From: Planctomycetota bacterium
Lineage (GTDB): Bacteria; Planctomycetota; B15-G4
Assembly (NCBI GenBank): GCA_003644265.1
Contig: QNBX01000035.1
Location: 1 to 31,675, forward strand
Length of the DNA stretch: 31,675 bases
Direction of reading: 5' to 3'
In this document: in pieces, positions 1-8,660 of the stretch
How the letters are laid out: each line of letters opens with the position of its first letter
How positions within the stretch are numbered: the stretch's first letter is position 1
Program-made: the position numbers and the translations under genes
Notes under the pieces: model-generated
What the model saw: only the letters and a program-made list of their open reading frames with translations
What the model was told of the DNA's origin: nothing
Databases searched by the model: none

Positions 1-1382
1 CGCCCCGGGGCGACGGCACCCTCGCGCCCGTGGAGGACCCGGCCCGCGCCGCGCTCTGGCGCCGGTTGCTGGAGGTCCTGCCCGAGCACGAGTCCACGGC
101 CCTGACCGCCGAGCTGCGCCCGCTGCTGCTGGCCGCGGTGCTCGCGCGGGAGCCCGGCGCCCAGCAGCCTCCCCGCTTGGACGGTCTGGGCTTCGCGCGC
201 GTGGCCGGCGGCTGGGCCTGGTGGCGTGCGACCGACTCGGCCTCCCCCGTGACGCGCCTGGTGCTGGTGACCGACGCGCAGCTCGAGCAGCGCCTGCACG
301 ACTCCCTGCGCGCCGCCGGCCTGCCGCCGAGCGGCTTCGTGGTCTCCTTCACCGGCAACGTCGACGCGCTCTTGGACGCCGGCGCGGCGGTGGTGCAGGA
401 GCACACGGCCCTGCTCGATGAGGGCCTGGGCATCACCCTGCTGCACGAGCACCCGCGCGCCTTCGCGCAGGCGGCACATCGGCGGCAGCTGTGGACCCGC
501 GCCGGGCTGTTGCTGGCCGCCGTGTTCGCCGCCGGCGCGTCGCTGGCCACCTGGCGCGCCCTGCGTCGTGAGGCGCGTCTGTCCCAGCTGCGCACGGCCT
601 TCGTGGCCGGCGTGTCCCACGAGCTGCGCACGCCGGTGGCCTCCATCCAGCTGCTGGCGGAGAACCTGGAGGCGGGGCGCGTGCCCGACGAGGTCGGCCG
701 CGCCCGCTACCTGAGCCTGATCCAGCGCGAGGCGCGGCGGCTCGGGCGTCTCGTGAACGACGTGCTCGACTTCGCGCGCCTGGAGCGCGGCGAGCCGGCG
801 CGGCTCTCCATCGACAAGCTGGACGCGCGCGCCTGGGCGCAGGAGTTGGCGGACGACGCTCAGCAGCTGGCCACGCGCCTGGACGCCGAGCTGGAGCTGC
901 GCGTGGGCGAGCTGCCCGCCGAGGCCGAGCTGGATGACGACGCCCTGCGCCGCGCCGTGCTCAACCTGGTGGACAACGCCGCGCGCCACGGTCGGCCGGC
1001 GGGCGAGGGCAAGGCGCCGCTCGTGCTGGAGCTCGGGTCCGACGACGAGCGGCTGCTGATCCGAGTGCACGATCGCGGGCGCGGCGTGCCCGCTCGTCGG
1101 CGGCGCGCCGTGCTGGAGCCCTTCGTCACGGGGGGCGCGGGCAGCGGCCTGGGCCTGTCGCTGGTGACGGCCATCGCCGCAGGCCACGGTGGCGCGCTGC
1201 GCCTGATCGATCCCGCGGACGGCGGCCCGGGCCTTGTGGCCGAGCTGAGCGTGCCCGTGCGTGCTGCCGACGGCGCTGCGCTGGGTCGCGCGCCGGGCGG
1301 CGTGGCTGGCCGAGGTCGCACGGGAGACGCGAACGCCGCACACGACAAGCACGAACGAAGCACCGAGGAGGAGACGCCGTGA
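1..1382 (+). CDS. Sensor histidine kinase (5' end outside window)
   Basis: Membrane sensor kinase that should autophosphorylate on His and pass phosphate to the regulator encoded next. Numbering from a GTG at 30, there is one clear membrane segment (about 158-175), a HisKA dimerisation helix with the phospho-acceptor His197 in SHELRTPV, and a HATPase domain with N box NLVDNAARHG (312-321), G1 motif DRGRGVP and G2 motif GSGLGLSLV (371-379). The residues before the membrane helix look like an extracytoplasmic sensor domain I cannot name. The reading frame is open to the window edge and the GTG at 30 has no Shine-Dalgarno, so the gene almost certainly begins upstream and lacks its first membrane helix here. 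Its stop overlaps the regulator's GTG start (GTGA), so the two are translationally coupled. The input signal is unknown. Confidence 0.93.
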   Translation, partial: PRGDGTLAPVEDPARAALWRRLLEVLPEHESTALTAELRPLLLAAVLAREPGAQQPPRLDGLGFARVAGGWAWWRATDSASPVTRLVLVTDAQLEQRLHDSLRAAGLPPSGFVVSFTGNVDALLDAGAAVVQEHTALLDEGLGITLLHEHPRAFAQAAHRRQLWTRAGLLLAAVFAAGASLATWRALRREARLSQLRTAFVAGVSHELRTPVASIQLLAENLEAGRVPDEVGRARYLSLIQREARRLGRLVNDVLDFARLERGEPARLSIDKLDARAWAQELADDAQQLATRLDAELELRVGELPAEAELDDDALRRAVLNLVDNAARHGRPAGEGKAPLVLELGSDDERLLIRVHDRGRGVPARRRRAVLEPFVTGGAGSGLGLSLVTAIAAGHGGALRLIDPADGGPGLVAELSVPVRAADGAALGRAPGGVAGRGRTGDANAAHDKHERSTEEETP

Positions 1383-2104
1383 GCACCGAAGCCCTGCGCG
1401 TATTGGTTGTTGAGGACGAAGAACCCCTGCGCCTCGGGCTCGTGGACGCGCTGCGGTCCGAGGGCATGGACGTGAGCGAGGCCGCCGACGGTGAGGTCGG
1501 GTTGCAGCTCGCGCTGGCCGAGGCGCCCGACGTGATCCTGCTCGACCTCATGCTGCCGCGTCGCGACGGCTTCGACGTGCTGCGTTCGCTGCGCAAGGAC
1601 CGGCTCAACTCCGCCGTGATCATCCTCTCCGCCCGCGGTGAGGAGTGGGACCGCGTGCAGGGCTTCGAGTACGGCGCCGACGACTACGTGGTCAAGCCCT
1701 TCTCCATGCGCGAGCTGCTGCTGCGCATCCGCGCGGTGGTGCAGCGCGGGCGCGGCGAGCTGCCCGGCGCGGAGGAGGGCGCCGGGCGCCTGCGCGTGGG
1801 CGACGCCGTGATCGACTTTCCGGCCTACTCGCTGGAGCGCGACGGCGAGCGCCGCGGCCTCTCGCGCCGCGAGCTCGATCTGCTGCGCTACTTCGTCGAC
1901 CACGCCGGCGAGGCCCTCACGCGCGAACACCTGCTCAACGACGTGTGGGGCCTGGACGCCCACCCCACCACGCGCACGGTCGACATGCACGTGCTCAAGC
2001 TGCGCCGCAAGCTGGAGGCCGACCCCGAGCAGCCGCGCCACATCCTGACCGTGCACGGCGTTGGCTACCGATTCAGCCGCCGCGGCGAGGAGCCGGTGTC
2101 GTGA
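1379..2104 (+). CDS. OmpR/PhoB-family response regulator
   Basis: DNA-binding response regulator of 241 aa, partner of the kinase just upstream (4-bp GTGA overlap). The N-terminal receiver domain has the acidic pair E12/D13, phospho-acceptor Asp56 in LLDLMLP, switch Ser84 and Lys106 in VVKPFS. The C-terminal winged helix (about 140-235) carries the typical LTREHLLNDVWG and HVLKLRRKLE stretches and the HGVGYRF wing. Length and domain order are standard for the family. OmpR/PhoB regulators usually bind tandem direct repeats about 11 bp apart, and such a repeat lies at 2218-2235, about 115 bp downstream of this gene and upstream of the HEAT-repeat gene, suggesting that gene as a target. The target link is inference. 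Confidence 0.96.
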   Translation: MSTEALRVLVVEDEEPLRLGLVDALRSEGMDVSEAADGEVGLQLALAEAPDVILLDLMLPRRDGFDVLRSLRKDRLNSAVIILSARGEEWDRVQGFEYGADDYVVKPFSMRELLLRIRAVVQRGRGELPGAEEGAGRLRVGDAVIDFPAYSLERDGERRGLSRRELDLLRYFVDHAGEALTREHLLNDVWGLDAHPTTRTVDMHVLKLRRKLEADPEQPRHILTVHGVGYRFSRRGEEPVS

Positions 2105-2122
2105 AGCACCGTCAACTCGTGT

Positions 2123-2167
2123 GCGACATCCACGACATCCACGACAGCCACGACAGCCACGACAGCC
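2123..2167 (+). repeat. Five 9-bp tandem repeats
   Basis: Five consecutive 9-bp units, consensus ACGACAKCC (units start at 2123, 2132, 2141, 2150, 2159), 19 bp after the regulator's stop. The last three units are identical. The stretch is readable as His-Asp-Ser/Ile repeats but no start codon with a ribosome site precedes it, so I treat it as a non-coding short tandem repeat. Confidence 0.85.
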
Positions 2168-2217
2168 ACCGGTTCGCTACGTCAGCGGCCGATGCGTGGC
2201 GGCCCGGCTCCGCACGC

Positions 2218-2246
2218 GTTGACCAGCCGTTGACCGGCTCGTTGCG
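2218..2246 (+). promoter_or_regulatory. Candidate response-regulator operator (11-bp direct repeats)
   Basis: GTTGACC occurs at 2218-2224 and again at 2229-2235, exactly one 11-bp step apart, with a weaker GTTGCG at 2241-2246. PhoB/OmpR-type regulators are known to bind tandem half-sites at this spacing. The site lies between an OmpR-type regulator gene and the HEAT-repeat gene that starts at 2347. Binding is inferred from geometry and position only. Confidence 0.45.
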
Positions 2247-2346
2247 TCGCCGTGACCGATGGCACCGGCGCAAGGGCGACAAAGGGGCTCGGGAGGCAGG
2301 CGCCGCGCCGCGCATCCCCTCGCCCACCAGAACCAGGAGGCTCGAC

Positions 2347-5300
2347 ATGCACCCGCCCATCACGCCCACCACCGTGTTGCTCGTGCTGCTCGCCGTGCTG
2401 TTGGCGTCACCGCCGGTGTACGCCCAGCTCGACCCGGAGATCACGCGAGACCTGCGCGCCCAGCTGGCCGACATCCTGGTGGAGCAGCAGGTCAGCGGCG
2501 ATCACGAGGCCACTTCCGAGCGGCTGCGTGAGCTGGTCAACGCCATCGTGCAAGCGCGGGCCGCCGCCGATCGCGCGGACCTCCTGGCGAGCGTGCTGAT
2601 CGCGAGGGCGCGCGCCATGCGAGACGCGGGGGATCGGTCTGCGGTCGCGGGGCTGCTCATCCCCGGGCCTGATGATCCGATGACGGTTCCGGATGAGGAG
2701 CTGCTCGAGGTCATGGAGCTTGTGAGCGCGGTCAATCAGCACGCCAGCGTCATCACTCTGCGAGCTGAGCTGATCGAGTGGAAGTCACTGGCCCAGCCCA
2801 CGGCCGACGCCGGCATCGACGCCGCCGTGTCCGATGCTCTGGCGCGCGGCCATGAGAAGACCTTCACCGAACTTGGCGTGCGCGCGATCGAGCCGCTCAT
2901 CGCCAGGTTGCAGCCGAACCTGACGTCGGCACCGCCGCGCTCTCAGGACGCCTACCACTGGTTGGCTGTGCTGGACCCCGCGCGGGCCATGGCGGTGGTG
3001 CGTGACCAGCTCGAGCGCGACATCCTGGTGGCGCCCGAGCGCGCCGCGCTTGCCGCACAGATCGCTCTCGGCGACTACCGCTTCAGCATGCTCTTCTTTG
3101 AGGGGCGATCAACTCGCATCGGTTCGGATGACCTGCTCGCCGTGCTGACGCAGCTCTTCGGTCGCGTCGAGCTGTGGCAGCTGCAGGCCAAGAGCAGCGG
3201 AGGGCGCGATGTGCACGACATGGCGCGAGCCCTGGCGAGGAACGATGCGTTCGAACCCGACCTCGCGCGCGGCATGGGCGCCGCGGCGCTGTCGCTGAGC
3301 CATGAGACGTGCCAGCTCCTGTTGGAGGATCTAGGCCTGGGCCGGACCAGCCCGTCGCTGCTGCCGTTCTACGAGGTCGTGATCGCGCACGAGCACGAGC
3401 TGGTGCGACGCACGGCGGCCATGCACCTGGCTCGGACCCCTCTGAGCCGGCGCCTGCTGGAGGTCGTCGATGATCCGGACCCGGCCGTGCGCGAACACCT
3501 GGCGCAGTGGTTCTCGCCGCGGGATGTCACCACGCCCCTGTACAGGCTGAATGGCGTCCATTGGCAGCAGACCCCTAACATCCCGAACGTCGTGCCGGAG
3601 GCGCGGCCCGTGCTGGCCAGGCTCTGTCGTGATCCCGTTCGGAGCGTGCGCCTGGCGGCGGTGAAGGGGCTGCTGGCGCTCGACCGGCCGCTGGCCGATG
3701 ACGTGTACGAGCGCCTGGTGCATGACAGCGACTCGGCCGTGCGTCGCGAGCTGGCGTCGCTGCGTCACCCGGACGAGGCGCTGCTGGGGCGGCTCATGGC
3801 TGCCTTGGCTGGCGACGCGGACCCAGTGGTGCGTCTGACCCTGGCGGGCGCGCCCGACCTGCCTGCCGACGTGGCGCGCGACGTGCTCTCGGCCCTCGCC
3901 ATGGACCCGGACCCGGCGGTGCGCGAGCGCGCCGTGGATGCCATGGGCCAGGAGCACGCGCCGTCGTTCCCGGACGAGCTGTTGCTGAGGCTGGTTGACG
4001 ACGACGACCCGCGAGTCCGCGCGAGCCTGGCTCGATGTGGCGGCCGCGACTTCGATCAGGAGCTGCGTGTGCTGGAGCGCCTGGCGCAGGGGCACGACTC
4101 GCAGGTGCTGGCAGCCGTGGACGCTCGGCTGATGGAGTTGATGCAGCGCGACGAATGGCAGCGCGGTCCGGTCGCGCTGCTGGCCCTGCTGCGCCAGCGC
4201 CGCTTCGACGCCTTGCACCCGCTGGGTTGGTCGACGTCCTATTGGTTCGAGCGCCGGATCCACAGCCTCGGTGTGGACGGGCGGCTGGAGCTGTATCGCT
4301 GGGCTCTGCGCGCGGGCACCGACGAGCAGTGGGAGGTCGCGTTGTCGTCGCTGGAGGATTTGGACCTCGCCAGGAACAACGACACTTGGAATGAGCTGAA
4401 TCAAGCCTGGCAGCGCCTCGATGACGACGAGCTGTTCGAGGTCGCCGAGCGCATGTTGGCCTCCGACCGCACGACCATGGTGTATCTGTGCTCGTCCCTC
4501 GATCCACTTCCCGAGGCGCGTGAGCAGCTGGCGCTGCGGCTCATGCGGGCCTGGCCTGAGGAGCCCCTGCTGGTGCTGTTGGGCGCTCGCGCTCTGGCTC
4601 GCCGCGCCGACCCCGCATCGCTCGATCAACTGGTGGCGGCGCTGGTCGGCCTCGACCAACAAGAGGTCGTGCCGATCACAGCCCTCCGGTCCTCTATCCG
4701 TTCGGTGTTCCGGCACCTGCCCATCGATCGCGTCAACGCCGTGGCGCAGCGCGTGGTGCAGATGCACGAGCTCAGCGACAGCTTGAGGTGGTACGCCGCG
4801 TACCAGTTACGTGCCGAGGAGCCCGGCGTCGGGCAGGTCGGCGAGGTCGCGTTGGCGCGGGCGGTCCTGGACGCGTTCTATCCCTCGGACGCCGCTGATT
4901 CGATCATTGTGGTCACGCTCGCGGTGGAGTTGCTGGCTGCCCGCGATCCGGAGACCATCGACTCGGCCTGGTTGGTCGGGGCCCTGCGCACGCCGCTCGG
5001 TCCGCTGGCCACCCGCAAGCTGGCTGAGCGGCGTGACCCGTCAACCGTGCCTGCCCTGCGGGACGCCCTGCTGGACGGTCCCTCTGTGGCTTCGGCGTGG
5101 CTCAAGAACTCGGAGAGCAATGTGCGCCCGCAGCTCGTGGACGCGCTCGTGTCGTTCCTGTCGGACGACGCGGCCGAGGCGCTCCTGGTCGCGGCTTCCG
5201 AGGCGCGCTCGTCCAAGGCCCGCGCCACCATCATGGACGGCGTGACGCGCATCCAGGACTGGCAGGACGCGCGCTCCAACTGGGAGCAGCGCCTGGCCAC

Positions 5301-5532
5301 GCGCGCCACGCGCGAGAGCGCCGTCACCGAGCTGCTCGCCTTGCTCGACGACGACGACCCGTTGTTCCGCGCGGAGGCCGCCCGCGGTCTGGCCACGCTC
5401 CAGGCCGTGGAGCACCTGCCGCGGCTCGTGCTCCTGCTCAAGGACGATGACGAGCGCGTGCGCGCGGCGGCGCGCGCCGCGCTGGATCGCATGCACGCCC
5501 TGGCCGAAGGCCCCGCGACCGCCGGGGGCTGA
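2347..5532 (+). CDS. Large exported HEAT-repeat protein
   Basis: A 1061-aa protein with an N-terminal signal peptide (hydrophobic VLLVLLAVLLASPP followed by VYAQ, cleavage probably after the Ala) and then almost entirely alpha-helical repeats of HEAT/PBS-lyase type. Repeats with the pattern D-P-x-V-R are visible, for example DPDPAVREHLAQ, DPVRSVRLAAVKGLLAL, DSDSAVRRELASL, DPDPAVRERAVDAMG, DDDPRVRASLARCG, and near the end DDDERVRAAARAALDRM. Such solenoids are protein-binding scaffolds and no catalytic domain is recognised. The start is fixed by a perfect AGGAGG at 2335-2340, six bases before the ATG. The open frame extends further upstream through the 9-bp repeats, but there is no ribosome site for that. 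It lies downstream of the two-component system and may be regulated by it. Function unknown; probably periplasmic. Confidence 0.9.
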   Translation: MHPPITPTTVLLVLLAVLLASPPVYAQLDPEITRDLRAQLADILVEQQVSGDHEATSERLRELVNAIVQARAAADRADLLASVLIARARAMRDAGDRSAVAGLLIPGPDDPMTVPDEELLEVMELVSAVNQHASVITLRAELIEWKSLAQPTADAGIDAAVSDALARGHEKTFTELGVRAIEPLIARLQPNLTSAPPRSQDAYHWLAVLDPARAMAVVRDQLERDILVAPERAALAAQIALGDYRFSMLFFEGRSTRIGSDDLLAVLTQLFGRVELWQLQAKSSGGRDVHDMARALARNDAFEPDLARGMGAAALSLSHETCQLLLEDLGLGRTSPSLLPFYEVVIAHEHELVRRTAAMHLARTPLSRRLLEVVDDPDPAVREHLAQWFSPRDVTTPLYRLNGVHWQQTPNIPNVVPEARPVLARLCRDPVRSVRLAAVKGLLALDRPLADDVYERLVHDSDSAVRRELASLRHPDEALLGRLMAALAGDADPVVRLTLAGAPDLPADVARDVLSALAMDPDPAVRERAVDAMGQEHAPSFPDELLLRLVDDDDPRVRASLARCGGRDFDQELRVLERLAQGHDSQVLAAVDARLMELMQRDEWQRGPVALLALLRQRRFDALHPLGWSTSYWFERRIHSLGVDGRLELYRWALRAGTDEQWEVALSSLEDLDLARNNDTWNELNQAWQRLDDDELFEVAERMLASDRTTMVYLCSSLDPLPEAREQLALRLMRAWPEEPLLVLLGARALARRADPASLDQLVAALVGLDQQEVVPITALRSSIRSVFRHLPIDRVNAVAQRVVQMHELSDSLRWYAAYQLRAEEPGVGQVGEVALARAVLDAFYPSDAADSIIVVTLAVELLAARDPETIDSAWLVGALRTPLGPLATRKLAERRDPSTVPALRDALLDGPSVASAWLKNSESNVRPQLVDALVSFLSDDAAEALLVAASEARSSKARATIMDGVTRIQDWQDARSNWEQRLATRATRESAVTELLALLDDDDPLFRAEAARGLATLQAVEHLPRLVLLLKDDDERVRAAARAALDRMHALAEGPATAGG

Positions 5533-5608
5533 CGCTGCGCCCGCGAGCGCTGGCCGCGGACTCCGCTGACGGCGACTGACGCTGCGCCCGCGAGCGCTGG
5601 CTGCGGAC
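5529..5608 (+). repeat. Imperfect 33-bp direct repeat, 47-bp step
   Basis: A 33-bp segment at 5529-5561, which includes the stop codon of the HEAT-repeat gene, is repeated at 5576-5608 with one mismatch (5554 C versus 5601 T). The second copy supplies the left arm of the terminator hairpin at 5591-5625. It looks like a local tandem duplication. Confidence 0.85.
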
Positions 5609-5625
5609 ACTGCGGCCGGCGCTCG
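5591..5625 (+). terminator. Hairpin terminator after the HEAT-repeat gene
   Basis: CGAGCGCTGGCTGC (5591-5604) pairs with GCGGCCGGCGCTCG (5612-5625): 14 pairs including two G-U, 7-nt loop, followed by TCTTC. It lies 59 bp past the stop, between convergent genes, and can serve as the terminator of the HEAT-repeat gene and perhaps of the protease gene from the other side. There is no true U tract. Confidence 0.6.
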
Positions 5626-5705
5626 TCTTCCGGGTCAGCACCCGGCGGGCTCGCTGCTCGCGGGGCTCGCGGTGCGCCAGTGCTCCGCGCGTTCCGCCGC
5701 CCAAC

Positions 5706-8237
5706 TCACTGCGTGACCAGCACCGCCTCGGGCACGCTCAGGAACGCTCCGTTGCCCCACTCGGTGCCGCTCTTCTTCTGGCCGAACTGCATCCACACCA
5801 CCAGGCCCTCGAAGGCCGGGTCGCTGGGCACGGTGAGCGGGATGTCGAGGCGCCCGGCGCCGTCCAGCATGAGCGCGGGCAGGGGCACGAAGGGGTCCGC
5901 CATGTTCCAGCCGATGGGGCCGACGATCAGGCCCAGGCTCATGAACCCGAACACGAGCGTGTCGGGGAAGCCGTGCACCTCGACCGTGGTGGTGGCGCCG
6001 ATGGGCAGCTCGTCGGGCACGGCCTTGGCCAGCAGCTCCAGGCGTCGCGCGGCGTCCCAGGTGCGGATGTGGCCGGCGCCGAAGTCGGTGTCCTTGCCGG
6101 GCGCGCCGAGGTCGACGGCGGTGAGCTGCAGGGCCGCGGCCAGGTGGCGCGGCTCGGCCGCCGGCTGGCTCTGGCGCAGCAGGCACAGGGCGCCGCCGAG
6201 CTGAGGCGTGGCGGCCGACGTGCCGCTGAACGGGGCGTAGTCGTTGCTGGTGGGGATGGTCGTGCTGGTGACGGAGAAGGTGTAGGTCACCAGGTCGGGC
6301 TTGAGCAGGCCCGGTCCCGACAGGCCGAAGCCGCCGGCGGGGTAATCCCACAGGGCCGGGTCCTGGACGTGGGGCCAGGCCGCGTCGTAGAGCGTCATGT
6401 CCTCCCACGCGCTGGGGCCGCGACCGCCGGGCGTGTAGAGGCTGTCGTCCGAGAGCCGGATGCCGCCGCAACCCAGCACCGACGAGCGCCCGCCGAGCAG
6501 CTGCTGGTCCGGGTGCCAGAAGGGCGAGGGCACGTTGCCCGGCGTGGAGATGTTGAACGGCAGCGGGTGCGTGCCCTGCTGCCCGCCCTGATTGCCGATG
6601 GAGTTGGCGTGCACGATGCCGGCGGCCCACTCCACGTCGCACAGCGCGCGGAACATGTGGTAGTCGGGCGCGTCGGGCCACTTGTAGCTGTAGCTGCTGG
6701 AGATGACGTCCACGCCGACCTCGAGCAGGTACTGCTGTGCGAGCCAGTAGTCGTCCTCGTTCTGAACCTGGCAGGTGACCAGGGTGGCGCCGGGCGCCAT
6801 GCCCGTGATCGTGCCCGCCGTGCCGTCGCCCAGCATGAGCCCGGCCGACAGGGTGCCGTGGGCGTCGGTGGACTGCGGGTCGGCGTCGTCGTTCTCGAAG
6901 TCCCAACCCCAGGTGTCGTCAATGTAGCCGTTGCCGTCGTCGTCCTGGAGGTTGCCGGCGATCTCGCCGGGGTTGCTCCAGATGCGCGCCGCCAGGTCGG
7001 GGTGCGTGCGCCAGGTGCCCGAGTCGATGGAGCCCAGCAGCACGCCCGTGCCGCGCACTCCCTGGTCCCACAGCTTGGGCGCCTGCTGGGTGGTCAGGTT
7101 GGGCGTGATCTCGGCCGGCGGCGGGCCATCCACGCCGGGGCCGATCTCGATCACGTCGAAGGACATGCCGTCGGTGGGCGCCGAGAAATTGTCACGCCAC
7201 TGGAAGCGCACGAAGAAGGTCTCGTTGAAGGACAGCCCCAGGCCGCCGATCACGTCGTCCAGCAGCAGCCAGTGGGCGCTGTACTCGGGGCCCGCGCCCA
7301 CCAGATGCAGCACGCGCTGCCAGCTGACGCCGTCGTCGCTGAGGAACACGCCGTCCTCGGCGTGGTCTTCGTCGGAGCCGGTCAGGCCGTTGTTGGTCAT
7401 CTCCTTGTGCCGGAAGCGCAGGCCCACGCCGCTCTGCCCGGAGAGATCGAGCTGCACCGTGATGCTGGCGGTGGAGTCCACGCTGTCGAGCGCCGCGTCC
7501 ATGACCACGTGCTGGCTGCCCAGGGGACCGAACTCGCTGCTGAGCGTGGCCTGCCCCGCGCCGCTGGAGGCCAGCGTCCAGTGCGGCGCGAGCGCGCCGC
7601 CGTCAAAGTCGTCGTAGAACGGGTAGCTGCCCTCGCCCGGAGCGCCGGCGTCCTGCACCTGCTCCGGCGTCAGCTCGCGCACGGCGCGCACGCGGTCCAC
7701 GTCGCCGCGCGAGGCCAGCTTGTTGATCACCTCGCGCGTGGCCTGCAGCAGCAGCGTGTTGCTCATCCAGAGCACGTCGTCGACGCGCGCCGTCCCGCTG
7801 GCCTCGGCCTCGGCGAGCTGCGCGCGCAGCTCGGCCTGGGCGCTGCCGGCGTGGGCCTTGAGCTCGGCCACTACGGCGGCGCGGCGCTCGGCGGGCGGCA
7901 GGTGCGACACGCGGGCTCGCAGCGCCGCGGCGGGTAGGGGCTCGTGCATGACCACGTACACAGGGAGCAGCTCGCCCTGCGCGGCGGCCTGCATGAGCGC
8001 GGCCAGGTGCGCGTCGAGCCCGGGCGCTGGTTCAGGCGCAGACGCGGGGTGCATCTGAGCTGGCGCCGGAACGGGCGCGTGCACGGGCGCTCGAGCGGGC
8101 AGGCGCGCTGGGCGCCGCTGATCCGGGTCCGGGTTCTGAGCCGTGGCCAGGCCGGCGAGCAGACACACGCACAGGATGCCGGTCAGCGATCGGCGGCGCG
8201 GGCCCGGCGCGACCTGGGGGAGAGCGGTCATGCCCAT
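5706..8237 (-). CDS. Exported subtilisin-like (S8) serine protease
   Basis: Secreted protease of about 843 aa. From the first ATG (8237) the order is: signal peptide (LTGILCVCLLAGLATA), a Pro/Ala-rich linker, a propeptide-like segment (about 90-195), a beta-rich domain (about 205-365, YDDFDGG to SFDVIEIG) resembling a concanavalin/MAM-like sandwich, then the S8 catalytic domain. The catalytic triad is Asp405 (GSIDSG), His460 (DAHGT) and Ser674 (SGTSAATP); Asn549 in SIGNQGG is the oxyanion-hole residue. A DDDGNGYIDD loop after the Asp motif may bind calcium. The C-terminal 80-90 residues form a further small beta domain. The family hydrolyses peptide bonds outside the cytoplasm. The start is uncertain: TTG 8264, ATG 8237 and ATG 8231 are in frame and none has a good ribosome site. 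It converges on the HEAT-repeat gene. Confidence 0.92.
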   Translation of the reverse strand: MGMTALPQVAPGPRRRSLTGILCVCLLAGLATAQNPDPDQRRPARLPARAPVHAPVPAPAQMHPASAPEPAPGLDAHLAALMQAAAQGELLPVYVVMHEPLPAAALRARVSHLPPAERRAAVVAELKAHAGSAQAELRAQLAEAEASGTARVDDVLWMSNTLLLQATREVINKLASRGDVDRVRAVRELTPEQVQDAGAPGEGSYPFYDDFDGGALAPHWTLASSGAGQATLSSEFGPLGSQHVVMDAALDSVDSTASITVQLDLSGQSGVGLRFRHKEMTNNGLTGSDEDHAEDGVFLSDDGVSWQRVLHLVGAGPEYSAHWLLLDDVIGGLGLSFNETFFVRFQWRDNFSAPTDGMSFDVIEIGPGVDGPPPAEITPNLTTQQAPKLWDQGVRGTGVLLGSIDSGTWRTHPDLAARIWSNPGEIAGNLQDDDGNGYIDDTWGWDFENDDADPQSTDAHGTLSAGLMLGDGTAGTITGMAPGATLVTCQVQNEDDYWLAQQYLLEVGVDVISSSYSYKWPDAPDYHMFRALCDVEWAAGIVHANSIGNQGGQQGTHPLPFNISTPGNVPSPFWHPDQQLLGGRSSVLGCGGIRLSDDSLYTPGGRGPSAWEDMTLYDAAWPHVQDPALWDYPAGGFGLSGPGLLKPDLVTYTFSVTSTTIPTSNDYAPFSGTSAATPQLGGALCLLRQSQPAAEPRHLAAALQLTAVDLGAPGKDTDFGAGHIRTWDAARRLELLAKAVPDELPIGATTTVEVHGFPDTLVFGFMSLGLIVGPIGWNMADPFVPLPALMLDGAGRLDIPLTVPSDPAFEGLVVWMQFGQKKSGTEWGNGAFLSVPEAVLVTQ

Positions 8238-8268
8238 GGGACGTTCAGTCTGGGAGTCGGCCAAATGA

Positions 8269-8301
8269 AAGGGCTCGGGATCCGCGACGTCCCGAGCCCT
8301 T
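8269..8301 (-). other. Perfect 12-bp stem-loop just upstream of the protease gene
   Basis: AAGGGCTCGGGA (8269-8280) and its exact complement (8290-8301) enclose a 9-nt loop. The 3' foot is 31 nt from the ATG at 8237 and 4 nt from an in-frame TTG. On the minus strand it is followed by TTTCATTT, so it could be a terminator or attenuator ahead of the protease gene, or a structured 5' leader. Confidence 0.55.
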
Positions 8302-8660
8302 GTTGGGGGGGCCTCCGCCCCTCGTGGTCGTGCCCAGGTTCCAAGTGCTTCCGGTCGCCGGGCATCGGTTTATGCACCAAGTCTACCCCCATGTCGGAGG
8401 TCGTGGGCGCAGAGCGGGAGGGCTTTTGGGTGCGCGGGGGCTGACGCAGACCGAGGCCCACAGGTCGGCTGGCTGCTGGCGCTGGGGGGAGATGGGAGCC
8501 CGCCGGGGTGGGGGCAGGATGGGGGTGACGGGCTGGGCGTCTCTGATCGGCATGACGCGACGGCCACTCGAAGCTACGGCCGGTCAGGGCGGCCTGCGGT
8601 GTGAAGCCAGTCGGATAAGGCTCCAATGCACCTGCTCTGCTAGACCATTGGCTCCCGAGC
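8302..8660. other. Intergenic stretch, no gene seen
   Basis: About 360 bp between the pterin dehydratase stop and the protease leader hairpin. I see no gene, tRNA or convincing promoter. A weak inverted repeat, CCAATG (8623-8628) with CATTGG (8646-8651), lies 10 bp beyond the dehydratase stop and could be a poor terminator. G-rich runs occur around 8490-8530. Confidence 0.5.

Noticed and set aside
2105..2346. Extension of the HEAT-repeat protein upstream through the 9-bp repeats
   Set aside because: The frame is open, but AGGAGG plus ATG at 2347 and a signal peptide beginning there fix the start.
5973..7937. Long plus-strand open frame opposite the subtilase gene
   Set aside because: Antisense shadow caused by high GC; its composition (Arg, Gly, Ala, Val, His) has no recognisable domain, while the opposite strand has complete protease motifs.
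8600..8660. Possible tRNA-like D-arm on the minus strand
   Set aside because: No T-arm GTTCRA, no anticodon stem and no acceptor pairing could be found.
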